Origin: Thiodiazotropha sp050291245 | GTDB taxonomy: Bacteria > Pseudomonadota > Gammaproteobacteria > Chromatiales > Chromatiaceae | Length of the DNA stretch: 64,000 nucleotides | Direction of reading: 5' to 3' | Assembly: GCA_050291245.1 (NCBI GenBank) | Contig: JBNKJP010000044.1 | Location: 248,001-312,000 of the forward strand | Shown: positions 7,485 to 15,198 of the stretch, in pieces | How the letters are laid out: every line of letters starts with the position of its first letter | Position numbering within the stretch: the first letter of the stretch is position 1 | Position numbers and translations under genes: made by a program | The notes under the pieces: model-generated | Told to the model about the DNA's origin: nothing | Databases searched by the model: none | What the model saw: only the letters and a program-made list of their open reading frames with translations

Positions 7485-9958
7485 TGCGAAATTCCTCTGC
7501 TGATTCCCGTACTTTAAAAGTCCTTATGGTCGAAGATGTAGAGGATGACGTACTGTTACTTGCGGATCGATTTGAATCGAGTGGCTATACACTTAAGTGG
7601 AAACGAGTCGACGATGAAGTATCGATGATTCACGCGCTTTCCGAAGATTGGGATTTCATCCTGTCTGATTTCTCGATGCCTCGTTTTTCAGGCACCCGGG
7701 CACTGGAAATCGCCCGCCAACACGATCCCGATATGCCCTTTATATTTGTCTCCGGGACCATTGGCGAAGTCGCTGCGGTCACCGCCATCAAATCCGGTGC
7801 CCACGACTATGTTTTGAAAAGCGATTTATCACGCTTGATTCCGACAATCGAGCGAGAACTCAGAGAGGTCAATATCAGACGTGAACGGCGCATCGCCGAT
7901 GAAACCCTTCGAAAACTCTCATTGGCAGTGAATCAAGCCGTTATCAGTATCTTTATCACTAACTCCAAGGGGGCAATCGAGTATGTCAACCCGGCTTTCG
8001 AAACACTTACCGGCTACTCCGCCCAGGAGGTGTTGGGGCAAACGCCCGCATTCCTCCACTCCGGCAAGCATGACGCGGAGTTTTATGACGATCTTTGGGG
8101 GACCATCACAAAAGGAAAGGTCTTTAACGCTACGGTGATCAACCAACGCAAAAATGGTGGTCTTTTCTACGAGGACCAGATTATCACTCCGCTTAAAGAT
8201 CAAAATGGCAACATTACCCACTATGTCTCAACCGGACGAGATATCACTTCCCGGATCCAGGCAGAAGAGGAGTTGCGGCGCCTAATAGCAATCGTCGAAT
8301 CGACGCCCGATCTGGTTTCGATTATCGAACCCGACGGCCAACTTCGATACCTTAATCGCGCAGGATACCGTCTGCTGGGCATCGATCTGCATCGCAAACC
8401 CTTCGGTCTGAGTCTTAAGTATATCTTTCCTGTGCCCGTGGCAAAGCAGTTCATTACCGATATTCTGCCTAAGGTCAAACAAACTGGAAGTTGGGAAGGC
8501 GAAACAAGGATCCTCAACAGCAGGGGCAAGGAGATTCCTTTCTCCTTGGTGGTGCTCTCACATCGAGACGATAAAGGAGAATTGGCTTTCTTTTCTACCA
8601 TCGCCCGTGACATTTCGGAACGAAAGCATTTCGAGGCGGAACTCCGATATCAAGCAACTCATGATAGCCTGACCAACCTTCCGAACCGCCTGTTCCTCAA
8701 AGACAGGATCAAATCGGCTATCGAGCATGCAAAGCGTTACAATAACCACGTTGCCGTGCTGTTCCTTGACATGGATGATTTCAAACGGGTCAATGACAGC
8801 CTGGGACATGAAGCGGGCGACAGTTTGCTGCAGCAAGCCGCAAAGCGATTAGAGGGCTGTCTGCGCGCAAACGATACGGTAGCGCGTCATGGCGGAGATG
8901 AATTCACCATCGTTATTGGAGAGCTGGTTCAATCTGAAAGTGCACTGGTGATCTTGAGCAATATCAAAACCGCATTCGAGCGTCCGCTATCCATCGCATC
9001 GCACCAAATTTACGTCACCTTTAGTACCGGTATCGCTCTTTACCCTCATGACGGCGACAACGTTGAGGAGTTGATGCGCAACGCCGACACCGCTATGTAT
9101 CAGGCAAAGGCCACGGGTTCCAGTCAATACCGCTTTTACGCCTCGGACATGAACGCACGTGGACATGAACTTCTCGCAATGGAAGCTGAGCTTCGTCAAG
9201 CACTCGAACACCATGAGTTTCAACTGCACTACCAACCCCAGATCAGCCTTAGAACCGGGCGAGTACAAGGTCTCGAAGGATTGTTGCGTTGGCACCATCC
9301 GAACCGCGGCATCCTGGCTCCAAGTGAATTTATTTCGATACTGGAGAATTCAGGACTGATCATCCCGTTGGGGGAGCGCATCATCCGGCAAGCCTGCCGA
9401 CAACATCGCCTTTGGCGATTGTCAGGTTATCCTGATATCAGAATTTCGGTCAACGTCTCCACTTCTCAATTCAACGATAGCGAACTGTTAACGAAAATTA
9501 AATACGCGCTCGATGAAGAACAGATGCCGAATCAACAGCTCGAACTCGAGATCACCGAGAACATCCTCATGCAAGACCCCGTCAGTGCCTCCGGTGTATT
9601 ACAGTCCTTGAACAGCTTAGGCGTGCGGACCGCGATCGATGATTTCGGTACTGGGTACTCCTCTCTAGCTTATCTGAAACGGTTCCCACTCAACGTATTA
9701 AAGATCGACCAAGAGTTCGTCGGTGATTTGATGCACGATCCCAGTGATGCGGCAATCGTCGAGGCCAGTATTTCGATGGCGCAGAAGTTAGGTCTCGAAG
9801 TCGTTGCGGAAGGTGTCGAACACTCCGATCAGATCAAATTTCTGAAGGATAGGGGCTGTGACTTCGCTCAGGGGTACTATTGCAGCAAAGCTCGTCATGT
9901 CGACGAGATAGGCCCTCTATTGAATCGACCGTGGAGATGGGGTAAATCAGCTCAATAG
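7484..9958 (+). CDS. Receiver-PAS-PAS-GGDEF-EAL protein, cyclic-di-GMP turnover
   Basis: An 824-residue cytoplasmic signalling protein. An N-terminal receiver has its Asp near 62 (FILSDFSMPRFSG). Two PAS domains follow (about 140-260 and 265-385). The diguanylate cyclase domain has an intact GGDEF (470-474) and an RxxD inhibition site (RAND) exactly five residues before it. The C-terminal phosphodiesterase domain has LEGLLRW where EALLRW is usual; the metal-binding Glu is kept. ITEN, DDFGTGYSSL and EGVE motifs are also intact. Both activities are therefore possible, with net direction set by phosphorylation. TAATG joins it to the preceding receiver gene. The kinase upstream probably feeds both receivers. 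Confidence 0.93.
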   Translation: MRNSSADSRTLKVLMVEDVEDDVLLLADRFESSGYTLKWKRVDDEVSMIHALSEDWDFILSDFSMPRFSGTRALEIARQHDPDMPFIFVSGTIGEVAAVTAIKSGAHDYVLKSDLSRLIPTIERELREVNIRRERRIADETLRKLSLAVNQAVISIFITNSKGAIEYVNPAFETLTGYSAQEVLGQTPAFLHSGKHDAEFYDDLWGTITKGKVFNATVINQRKNGGLFYEDQIITPLKDQNGNITHYVSTGRDITSRIQAEEELRRLIAIVESTPDLVSIIEPDGQLRYLNRAGYRLLGIDLHRKPFGLSLKYIFPVPVAKQFITDILPKVKQTGSWEGETRILNSRGKEIPFSLVVLSHRDDKGELAFFSTIARDISERKHFEAELRYQATHDSLTNLPNRLFLKDRIKSAIEHAKRYNNHVAVLFLDMDDFKRVNDSLGHEAGDSLLQQAAKRLEGCLRANDTVARHGGDEFTIVIGELVQSESALVILSNIKTAFERPLSIASHQIYVTFSTGIALYPHDGDNVEELMRNADTAMYQAKATGSSQYRFYASDMNARGHELLAMEAELRQALEHHEFQLHYQPQISLRTGRVQGLEGLLRWHHPNRGILAPSEFISILENSGLIIPLGERIIRQACRQHRLWRLSGYPDIRISVNVSTSQFNDSELLTKIKYALDEEQMPNQQLELEITENILMQDPVSASGVLQSLNSLGVRTAIDDFGTGYSSLAYLKRFPLNVLKIDQEFVGDLMHDPSDAAIVEASISMAQKLGLEVVAEGVEHSDQIKFLKDRGCDFAQGYYCSKARHVDEIGPLLNRPWRWGKSAQ

Positions 9959-10273
9959 CGTCGATTGATATATATCATCACTCTGTGCCCCACCGTCTTC
10001 TAGTATATGACACTACACTAGTGCGTCATCTCCCGCTATACACAGATAACCCACGGTATTTTCCTTTTTGGTACGAGCGGTTGCGTGCGTTGGCTTGAAT
10101 GTGTTTTTCGTTTCTGTAACCGATCTGTAACCTCACTTGAATTAGGCTCTATTCACAAGCAAACAGATAGGCATTCTGTAGGCTTTGCGTGACGGATAAT
10201 CGAAGTTTATTCTCTATCTAATTGTGCTGGTGGATATATTTTTCTGCCAGGCGCTGAGGTTAAAGGATCTACC
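9959..10273 (+). other. AT-rich gap carrying a gene-end remnant
   Basis: Apart from the 30-bp remnant at 10069-10098, the gap is AT-rich. It contains short palindromes near the start (for example TATATATCATCA) and no reading frame of note. A promoter for the secreted protein is expected in its last 150 bp, but I cannot fix its elements. Confidence 0.45.
10069..10098 (+). pseudogene. Remnant of the 3' end of a MalT/BTAD-type gene
   Basis: Read in frame, this segment gives WYERLRALA followed by a stop. The intact gene ends WYERLRTLA. Nucleotide identity is 26 of 30, with differences mostly at third codon positions, which is what descent from a coding paralogue would leave. Upstream sequence in the same frame shows no further similarity, so only the tail survives. 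Confidence 0.55.
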
Positions 10274-11425
10274 ATGCGAATACACACGTTCATTTTCTGG
10301 GTTTTGGTCTTAGCTCCCTCATTACTCTTCACAACAGTCTCATACTCGGAACAAGCACCTCCATTAGAACGGTCAGTCACAGGTGATCCGGAATTGTCGC
10401 TCCCCGGTAAATTGCCCCCATGGACAATCCTCCTGTGCGGAAATGGCGTACTTAACCCTGGTGAAGCCTGCGATGATCATAACCAGTTTAATGGGGATGG
10501 CTGTAGCCGTCGGTGCATCGTGGAGAAGGGATGGCAATGTATTCCCAAGTGCGATCCGATACATGGTGACGGGTTGGTCGTAGGTTCGGAAATTTGCGAC
10601 GATGGTAACACTCGTGATGATGACTACTGTGATGCGTCTCGCAATAGGGTTGGAGACCTGACTATCATCGAATCTACAGTAGTAGGAATGCCGCTGAGTG
10701 GGGACGCTGAGTCTGATGATTTGCGCTATTTTTTTAGTATTGATAATTTCGATCAATCAATCGTGCCTGACCTCATACCAACAGGTGAGCGTCTGGCATC
10801 TGTAGGCGATAACGCCGCTATCCTGGAAGGTGGGACCGTTTGGACAATCGCCGGAGATCCACCAGCATGGACTATTTTCGACTATGCCGCTCAAGGTTTT
10901 CACCACGGTTGCGGACTCCATCCGGACGGTACGATGGATTGCTGGGGTTACGGTGATGAACGAAGTCCAGACTGCCAGTCTGATATGCAATGTGGACAGG
11001 CAATTCCCCGGGATGGAGTCTATGACGATGTGGCTGTCGGTTCCTTTCATAGCTGTGCCGTACGATCAACTGATCAGCGTATCGAGTGCTGGGGTTACAA
11101 CCCGGACACAGATGCTCCTGAAGATTTATTCGACCGCGTTGCGATTACTAGTGTTTATGGCATGAACTGGGGTCTAACCCGAGATGGCCACATTGTTTCA
11201 GGAGGAGGTTATGAGCCATGGCCAGCCGAGACATTCGTTGACATCGCGGCGGGAAGTTTCTTTGTCTGTGGCATTTCGACGGATCAGGATCTTGAATGTT
11301 GGGGGGCAGACATCAACTTTAAAGAGCCCGGCTATGTCGCGGTTTCCGCATATACGGCTTTAGTCTGTGGTTTGTCGTCGCAAGGAGTTATCCGCTGTTG
11401 GTTATTTCCGCCGCCACCATCCTAA
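10274..11425 (+). CDS. Secreted cysteine-rich protein with DUF4215 and RCC1-like repeats
   Basis: This 383-residue protein has a clear signal peptide (hydrophobic segment about 5-24, then SYSEQ). Next comes a Myxococcus-type cysteine-rich repeat (DUF4215), recognisable from CGNGVLNPGEACDDHN and NGDGCSRRC. A second, partial one follows (GSEICDDGNTRDDDYCDA). The rest holds at least four RCC1/BNR-like blades, each with a Cys before a short segment and a CWG at the end: HGCGLHPDGTMDCWGYG, HSCAVRSTDQRIECWGYN, FVCGISTDQDLECWG, LVCGLSSQGVIRCW. Such domains are usual in exported or surface proteins. The even number of cysteines per blade suggests disulfides and an extracytoplasmic location. No partner gene is evident and the function is unknown. 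AAAGGA precedes the chosen ATG. Confidence 0.82.
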   Translation: MRIHTFIFWVLVLAPSLLFTTVSYSEQAPPLERSVTGDPELSLPGKLPPWTILLCGNGVLNPGEACDDHNQFNGDGCSRRCIVEKGWQCIPKCDPIHGDGLVVGSEICDDGNTRDDDYCDASRNRVGDLTIIESTVVGMPLSGDAESDDLRYFFSIDNFDQSIVPDLIPTGERLASVGDNAAILEGGTVWTIAGDPPAWTIFDYAAQGFHHGCGLHPDGTMDCWGYGDERSPDCQSDMQCGQAIPRDGVYDDVAVGSFHSCAVRSTDQRIECWGYNPDTDAPEDLFDRVAITSVYGMNWGLTRDGHIVSGGGYEPWPAETFVDIAAGSFFVCGISTDQDLECWGADINFKEPGYVAVSAYTALVCGLSSQGVIRCWLFPPPPS

Positions 11426-11495
11426 TGAGCATTGTTTCAGAAGTTAATTCGCTATAGGTAAAGAATAATCATGTAAATCGAACAGGAGATTTGTA

Positions 11496-11771
11496 ATGAA
11501 AATAAAAGTAACTTTATCCAAAGATGATCAGAAGAGAGTGGATCACTTGCTTGGTATTATTATTGGGTCAAAAAAAGAATTGGGTTTGATCATTGGGAGG
11601 GCCCTTGAATTTAAAAAGGCGCCAACGTCAGTCAATGTTGGATTGCCCGCAAATAAGGCCAAGACTGCGGAATATGATTTTAGTGGGTGGGAGAACGACT
11701 TTGTAATAGTCTGTTCGGAAGATTCATGTGGCATGCACGATGAAGCAACAAGCACATGCTATGAACTCTAG
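11496..11771 (+). CDS. Small protein of unknown function
   Basis: The 91-residue product has no family that I recognise. It starts with a strong ribosome site (CAGGAGAT) at good spacing, which supports it as a real gene. The N-terminal half is basic and looks amphipathic-helical (KDDQKRVDHLLGIII). The C-terminal part holds three cysteines in a 17-residue stretch (CSEDSCGMHDEATSTC) and ends YEL. No signal peptide or membrane helix is convincing. It lies 70 bp after the secreted RCC1-like protein on the same strand and shares its AT-rich composition, so the two may form one accessory unit. Confidence 0.6.
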   Translation: MKIKVTLSKDDQKRVDHLLGIIIGSKKELGLIIGRALEFKKAPTSVNVGLPANKAKTAEYDFSGWENDFVIVCSEDSCGMHDEATSTCYEL

Positions 11772-11990
11772 AAGCTAACAATGATGGTAGTTGAGGGGGA
11801 TCTACCTTCAACGGTGCTAAGTGTTTCCACGAAGGGCACGAAGGACCACAGTACGAATCACTAAAGGGCTGCGAACGTAAGCCTGTGAGGTAAGTTCAGC
11901 GTGCCCTTGGTGTCCGCCATGGCGAAACACGTACCCAATGGGTTCTTCCTTGATGTTTTATATGTCCAAGGCGGATAAGACAGAGCCTCG

Positions 11991-13415
11991 TCAGAAATCC
12001 ACGGGGGAAGTCGCACCCTGCTCGGAGTGGGGCGGGGCCTCGTACCAGGAGAGTTTCTGCTGCAGTTCCACCACATGGCCCACAATGATCAGGGTTGGGG
12101 GCTTGGGTCGTTCCCGCTCCACCACCTCCAGGATATTGGCCAGGGTGCCGGTGAACACCCGCTGCATGTGGGTGGTGCCCTGCTGGATCAAAGCAATCGG
12201 CATATCCGCCGACACGCCATGTTGCTGCAGTTCCCGGCAGATGACCGGCAGCCCCACCAGGCCCATGTAGAAGACGATGGTCTGGTTCGGTTGGGCCAGC
12301 ATCTCCCAGTTGAGGTTCATGCTGCCGTCTTTGAGGTGCCCGGTGACAAAGGTGACCGATTGGGCGTAGTCCCGATGGGTCAGCGGGATCCCCGAATAGG
12401 AGGCGCATCCCGCCGCGGCGGTGATGCCGGGGATGACCTGAAAGGGAACCCCCTCTTCAGCCAGGGTGTCGATCTCTTCGCCGCCACGTCCGAAAATGAA
12501 GGGGTCGCCGCCTTTGAGGCGCAGAACCCGCTTGCCTTGCTTGGCCAGGCTTGCCAGCAGTTTGTTGATCTCTTCCTGACGCATGGCGTGCTTGTCACGC
12601 TCCTTGCCCACATAGATGTGTTCGGCGTCGTGACGGGTCATTTCCAGGATCGGTTTCGCCACCAGCCGGTCGTAGACCACCACATCGGCCTGTTGCATCA
12701 GGCGCAGAGCGCGAAAGGTCAACAGATCCGGATCGCCGGGTCCCGCGCCTACCAGATAGACTTCGCCCATTTCGTCCTCAGTGCTGGGATGATCCAGTAA
12801 TCGCTCCATGAGTTGATCCGCCTCCTCGTCATGACCGGAGAAGACCCGTTCGGCGACCCCGCCTTCGAGTACCCGGTCCCAGAACAGACGCCGGTCCCGA
12901 GGTTTTTCAAAACGCTCCTTGACCTGCTGGCGAAAGCGGTTGCACAGGTTCGCCAGTCGGCCGTATCCGGCGGGAATGAGTGACTCGAGCCGAGAACGAA
13001 TCAACCGCGCCAGGACCGGGGAAGCGCCTCCGGTCGATACCGCGGCTACAACCGGAGAGCGGTCGATGATAGAGGGTACGATGAAGCTGCACAGTGCCGG
13101 CTGGTCCACCACGTTTACCGGGATACGCCGCTGGTTGGCGAGTTCCGCGATCTGAGCATTCAGTTCCCGGTTGTCGGTGGCCGCGATGACCAGCTGGGGC
13201 GTCTCGATGTCCTGCTCCTCGAAGCCCCGGGCCAGGTGGGTGAATTGCCCCATGTCCCGCCAGGTAGTGAGGTCATGGGTCAGCTGCGGGGCGACCAGCA
13301 GCACGTCCGCCCCGGATTTCAACAGCAGGGCGGTTTTGCGTTCAGCCACGGCGCCACCGCCTACCACCAGGCAGGTTTTGCTGCGAATGTCCAGAAAGAT
13401 AGGGAAAAAATCCAT
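11991..13415 (-). CDS. cysG: Siroheme synthase, trifunctional
   Basis: The 474-residue enzyme makes sirohaem from uroporphyrinogen III in three steps: methylation, NAD-dependent dehydrogenation of precorrin-2, and iron insertion. The N-terminal Rossmann module shows CLVVGGGAVAERK (about 15-27) and later VPSIIDRSPVVAAVSTGG. The C-terminal methyltransferase has VGAGPGDPDLLT, LKGGDPFIFGRGGEE and GITAAAGCASYSGIPL. The ATG chosen gives the usual MDFFPIF start; a TTG three codons earlier is possible. Length matches the family. Sirohaem is needed by assimilatory sulfite reductase and by reverse-acting DsrAB, so its place beside the rhd-tusA-dsrE2 cluster fits sulfur oxidation, although dsr genes are not in view. 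Confidence 0.96.
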   Translation of the reverse strand: MDFFPIFLDIRSKTCLVVGGGAVAERKTALLLKSGADVLLVAPQLTHDLTTWRDMGQFTHLARGFEEQDIETPQLVIAATDNRELNAQIAELANQRRIPVNVVDQPALCSFIVPSIIDRSPVVAAVSTGGASPVLARLIRSRLESLIPAGYGRLANLCNRFRQQVKERFEKPRDRRLFWDRVLEGGVAERVFSGHDEEADQLMERLLDHPSTEDEMGEVYLVGAGPGDPDLLTFRALRLMQQADVVVYDRLVAKPILEMTRHDAEHIYVGKERDKHAMRQEEINKLLASLAKQGKRVLRLKGGDPFIFGRGGEEIDTLAEEGVPFQVIPGITAAAGCASYSGIPLTHRDYAQSVTFVTGHLKDGSMNLNWEMLAQPNQTIVFYMGLVGLPVICRELQQHGVSADMPIALIQQGTTHMQRVFTGTLANILEVVERERPKPPTLIIVGHVVELQQKLSWYEAPPHSEQGATSPVDF

Positions 13416-13769
13416 ATGTAACAACCAGTTGTGGGGTTTGATTCGGGTCTCGCCCGGCGTCGCTGAGTACGCATGAGCATTTTAAAGGGTTTATCCGGTC
13501 CGAAATAAATCCTAGTGTGGTGGGTATATCAAAGATTCCCGGCGGGGCCTACCCTTGTCACGCGAATCCAAGGGGCGTGTCGGATCCATCATTTTGCCGA
13601 GCGAACAGTTTCAGGAGCATCTCCAGGACTCGTCCGAATGGCGGATTTCCTCGTTGCACCGCGTCCCCTGTGGGCAAAGACCCGATAAAACAGTAGGATT
13701 TAGGCCTTGCAATATTTAAACACATTAATATACTAATGTGCTCATTTTTCGAACCGAGGCTGCCCCATC
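13416..13769 (+). other. Divergent control region between cysG and the rhd cluster
   Basis: This region must hold promoters for both directions. The half nearest rhd is AT-rich and contains the inverted repeat reported at 13721-13740. Nothing else is recognised. Confidence 0.5.
13721..13740. promoter_or_regulatory. CACATTA-N6-TAATGTG palindrome before rhd-tusA-dsrE2
   Basis: A 7-bp perfect inverted repeat with a 6-bp AT-rich spacer sits 30 bp before the rhodanese start, where an operator would overlap the promoter. Which regulator binds is unknown; a hairpin or chance is not excluded. Confidence 0.4.
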
Positions 13770-14099
13770 GTGATGATTCAGGAAATAGACGCTTCCACCC
13801 TTGAGAACCGAATCGATGCTGGAGACGATTTTCTTCTACTCGACATCCGCAGCGCGGGGGAACTGGCCCAGGGCGTGCTCCCGAATGCGGTGCATATTCC
13901 GATGCATTTGATTCCACTGCGTATTTCCGAACTGCCCAAGGACAAGGACGTGATCCTCTACTGCCACAGTGGCGCCCGTTCCTATCACGCCTGTGCCTAC
14001 CTGGCTCAACAGGGCTTTTCCAACGCGGTAAATCTGCGTGGCGGGATCCTTGCGTGGGCCCGTTCCGGTTATCGTCTGGAGACCCGTATGGCAAGTTGA
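13770..14099 (+). CDS. rhd: Rhodanese (sulfurtransferase) of the rhd-tusA-dsrE2 cluster
   Basis: This single-domain cytoplasmic rhodanese has 109 residues. The active-site loop is YCHSGARSYHA, with the catalytic Cys near residue 73, preceded by LLLDIRSAGELAQG. In Allochromatium and other sulfur oxidisers a rhodanese, TusA and DsrE2 are encoded together and relay sulfane sulfur in the cytoplasm. The same three genes follow here in the same order. GAGG lies 10 nt before the GTG start chosen; an ATG one codon later is equally possible. The gap of 120 bp to tusA leaves room for a second promoter. Confidence 0.9.
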   Translation: MMIQEIDASTLENRIDAGDDFLLLDIRSAGELAQGVLPNAVHIPMHLIPLRISELPKDKDVILYCHSGARSYHACAYLAQQGFSNAVNLRGGILAWARSGYRLETRMAS

Positions 14100-14219
14100 C
14101 GGCGGCTTGCGGGATAGGGTGCGACGCTTGCGTTTAGCGGTCGCATGACATATAAAGGTCCGTCTATTTTTACCTAATTACACTAAATTATTCACATAGC
14201 AATTGCTGGAGGTCATACC

Positions 14220-14450
14220 ATGGCAGATTTTGATCAAGAACTGGACGCAAGCGGGCTCAACTGTCCTCTTCCTATTCTGCGTGCGAAAAAAACCCTGAAT
14301 GGTATGGAATCCGGCAAAGTGCTGCACATCATTGCGACTGATCCCGGTTCCGTTAAGGATTTCGAGGCTTTCGCCAATCAGACCGGCAACGAACTGATCG
14401 AATCCAAGGAAGTCGGTGGCAAGTTTGAATTCCTGATCAAGAAGGCCTGA
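14220..14450 (+). CDS. tusA: TusA-family sulfur carrier protein
   Basis: A 76-residue cytoplasmic sulfur carrier. The family signature CPxP is present as SGLNCPLPILRAKK, whose Cys (about residue 15) takes up sulfur as a persulfide. The rest follows the family: HIIATDPGSVKDF, then a C-terminal strand FEFLIKKA. It starts at ATG with GGAGG at good spacing. In sulfur oxidisers TusA hands sulfur from rhodanese towards DsrEFH/DsrC or the sHdr system. Placement between rhd and dsrE2 supports that role rather than tRNA thiolation. About 40 bp separates it from the next gene. Confidence 0.95.
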   Translation: MADFDQELDASGLNCPLPILRAKKTLNGMESGKVLHIIATDPGSVKDFEAFANQTGNELIESKEVGGKFEFLIKKA

Positions 14451-14491
14451 GCGGCTAAATCCCCAATAGGGACTTTTTTGGAGACACGCTT

Positions 14492-14974
14492 ATGTCAGAC
14501 GAAAAGAAGTTAGCCATCATTGCGACCAAAGGCTCACTCGACTGGGCCTATCCGCCCTTTATCCTGGCTTCCACGGCTTCCGCACTGGGCTATGATACGG
14601 AGATCTTTTTCACCTTCTACGGCCTGCAGCTGCTGAAAAAGAACCTGGATCTGGAAGTGACCCCACTGGGTAATCCCGGTATGCCGATGCCGATGGGTAT
14701 GGACAAGTGGTTCCCGGTACTGGGTCTGGCATTGCCAGGCATGCAGGGCATGATGACCGGCATGATGAAGAAAAAAATGGCCTCCAAAGGCGTGGCGGAC
14801 CTCGCCGAGCTCAGAGAGCTGTGCCAGGAAGCCGAGGTCCGGTTGATTGCCTGTCAGATGACCGTGGACCTTTTTGAGATGAATCCCGCTGAGTTCATCG
14901 ACGGTATTGAATTCGCGGGCGCTGCGCGCTTCTTTGAATTCGCCGGTGAAAGCGATATCTGCCTTTACATCTGA
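14492..14974 (+). CDS. dsrE2: DsrE2-type sulfurtransferase (DsrE/DsrF/DrsH-like)
   Basis: The 160-residue protein belongs to the DsrE2 family. It opens with KKLAIIATKGSLDWAYPPF. The conserved cysteine near the end of the core is in LIACQMTVDLFEM, with another in ELCQEAE. A methionine- and glycine-rich hydrophobic stretch lies between (about residues 66-98, including WFPVLGLALPGMQG) and may associate with membrane. In Chromatiaceae this protein is encoded with rhd and tusA, as here. It probably accepts or donates sulfane sulfur within that relay. GGAGA precedes the start, and a strong terminator follows the gene, closing the transcription unit. Confidence 0.9.
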   Translation: MSDEKKLAIIATKGSLDWAYPPFILASTASALGYDTEIFFTFYGLQLLKKNLDLEVTPLGNPGMPMPMGMDKWFPVLGLALPGMQGMMTGMMKKKMASKGVADLAELRELCQEAEVRLIACQMTVDLFEMNPAEFIDGIEFAGAARFFEFAGESDICLYI

Positions 14975-14997
14975 TCCGTTGTAAACAGCAGTCACGG

Positions 14998-15026
14998 CGC
15001 CGCCCCACAAGGGCGGCGTTTTTTTT
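14998..15026 (+). terminator. Rho-independent terminator of the rhd-tusA-dsrE2 unit
   Basis: An 8-bp perfect GC stem (CGCCGCCC/GGGCGGCG) with a 5-base loop is followed directly by eight T residues, 23 bp after the dsrE2 stop. Confidence 0.93.
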
Positions 15027-15131
15027 GCGTGACCGTTAGGATTTGCAGGCTGAGATTGAGTGACCGGCCCGGCTGAAACGGAGCAATCGGTGTATTGATC
15101 GCAGTGTGCTTCAACACGGGGCGAATAACGT

Positions 15132-15165
15132 ACCCCGTCACAGCATTCAGAATCTGTGACGGGGT
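15132..15165 (-). terminator. Perfect hairpin after the FadL-type gene
   Basis: A 12-bp perfect stem (ACCCCGTCACAG/CTGTGACGGGGT) with a 10-base loop lies 34 bp beyond the porin stop on the minus strand. No clear U-tract follows, so it may stabilise the mRNA end rather than terminate by itself. Confidence 0.5.
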
Positions 15166-15198
15166 GTACTCGGCCATGGCTCGAAAGCCATTCACCTG

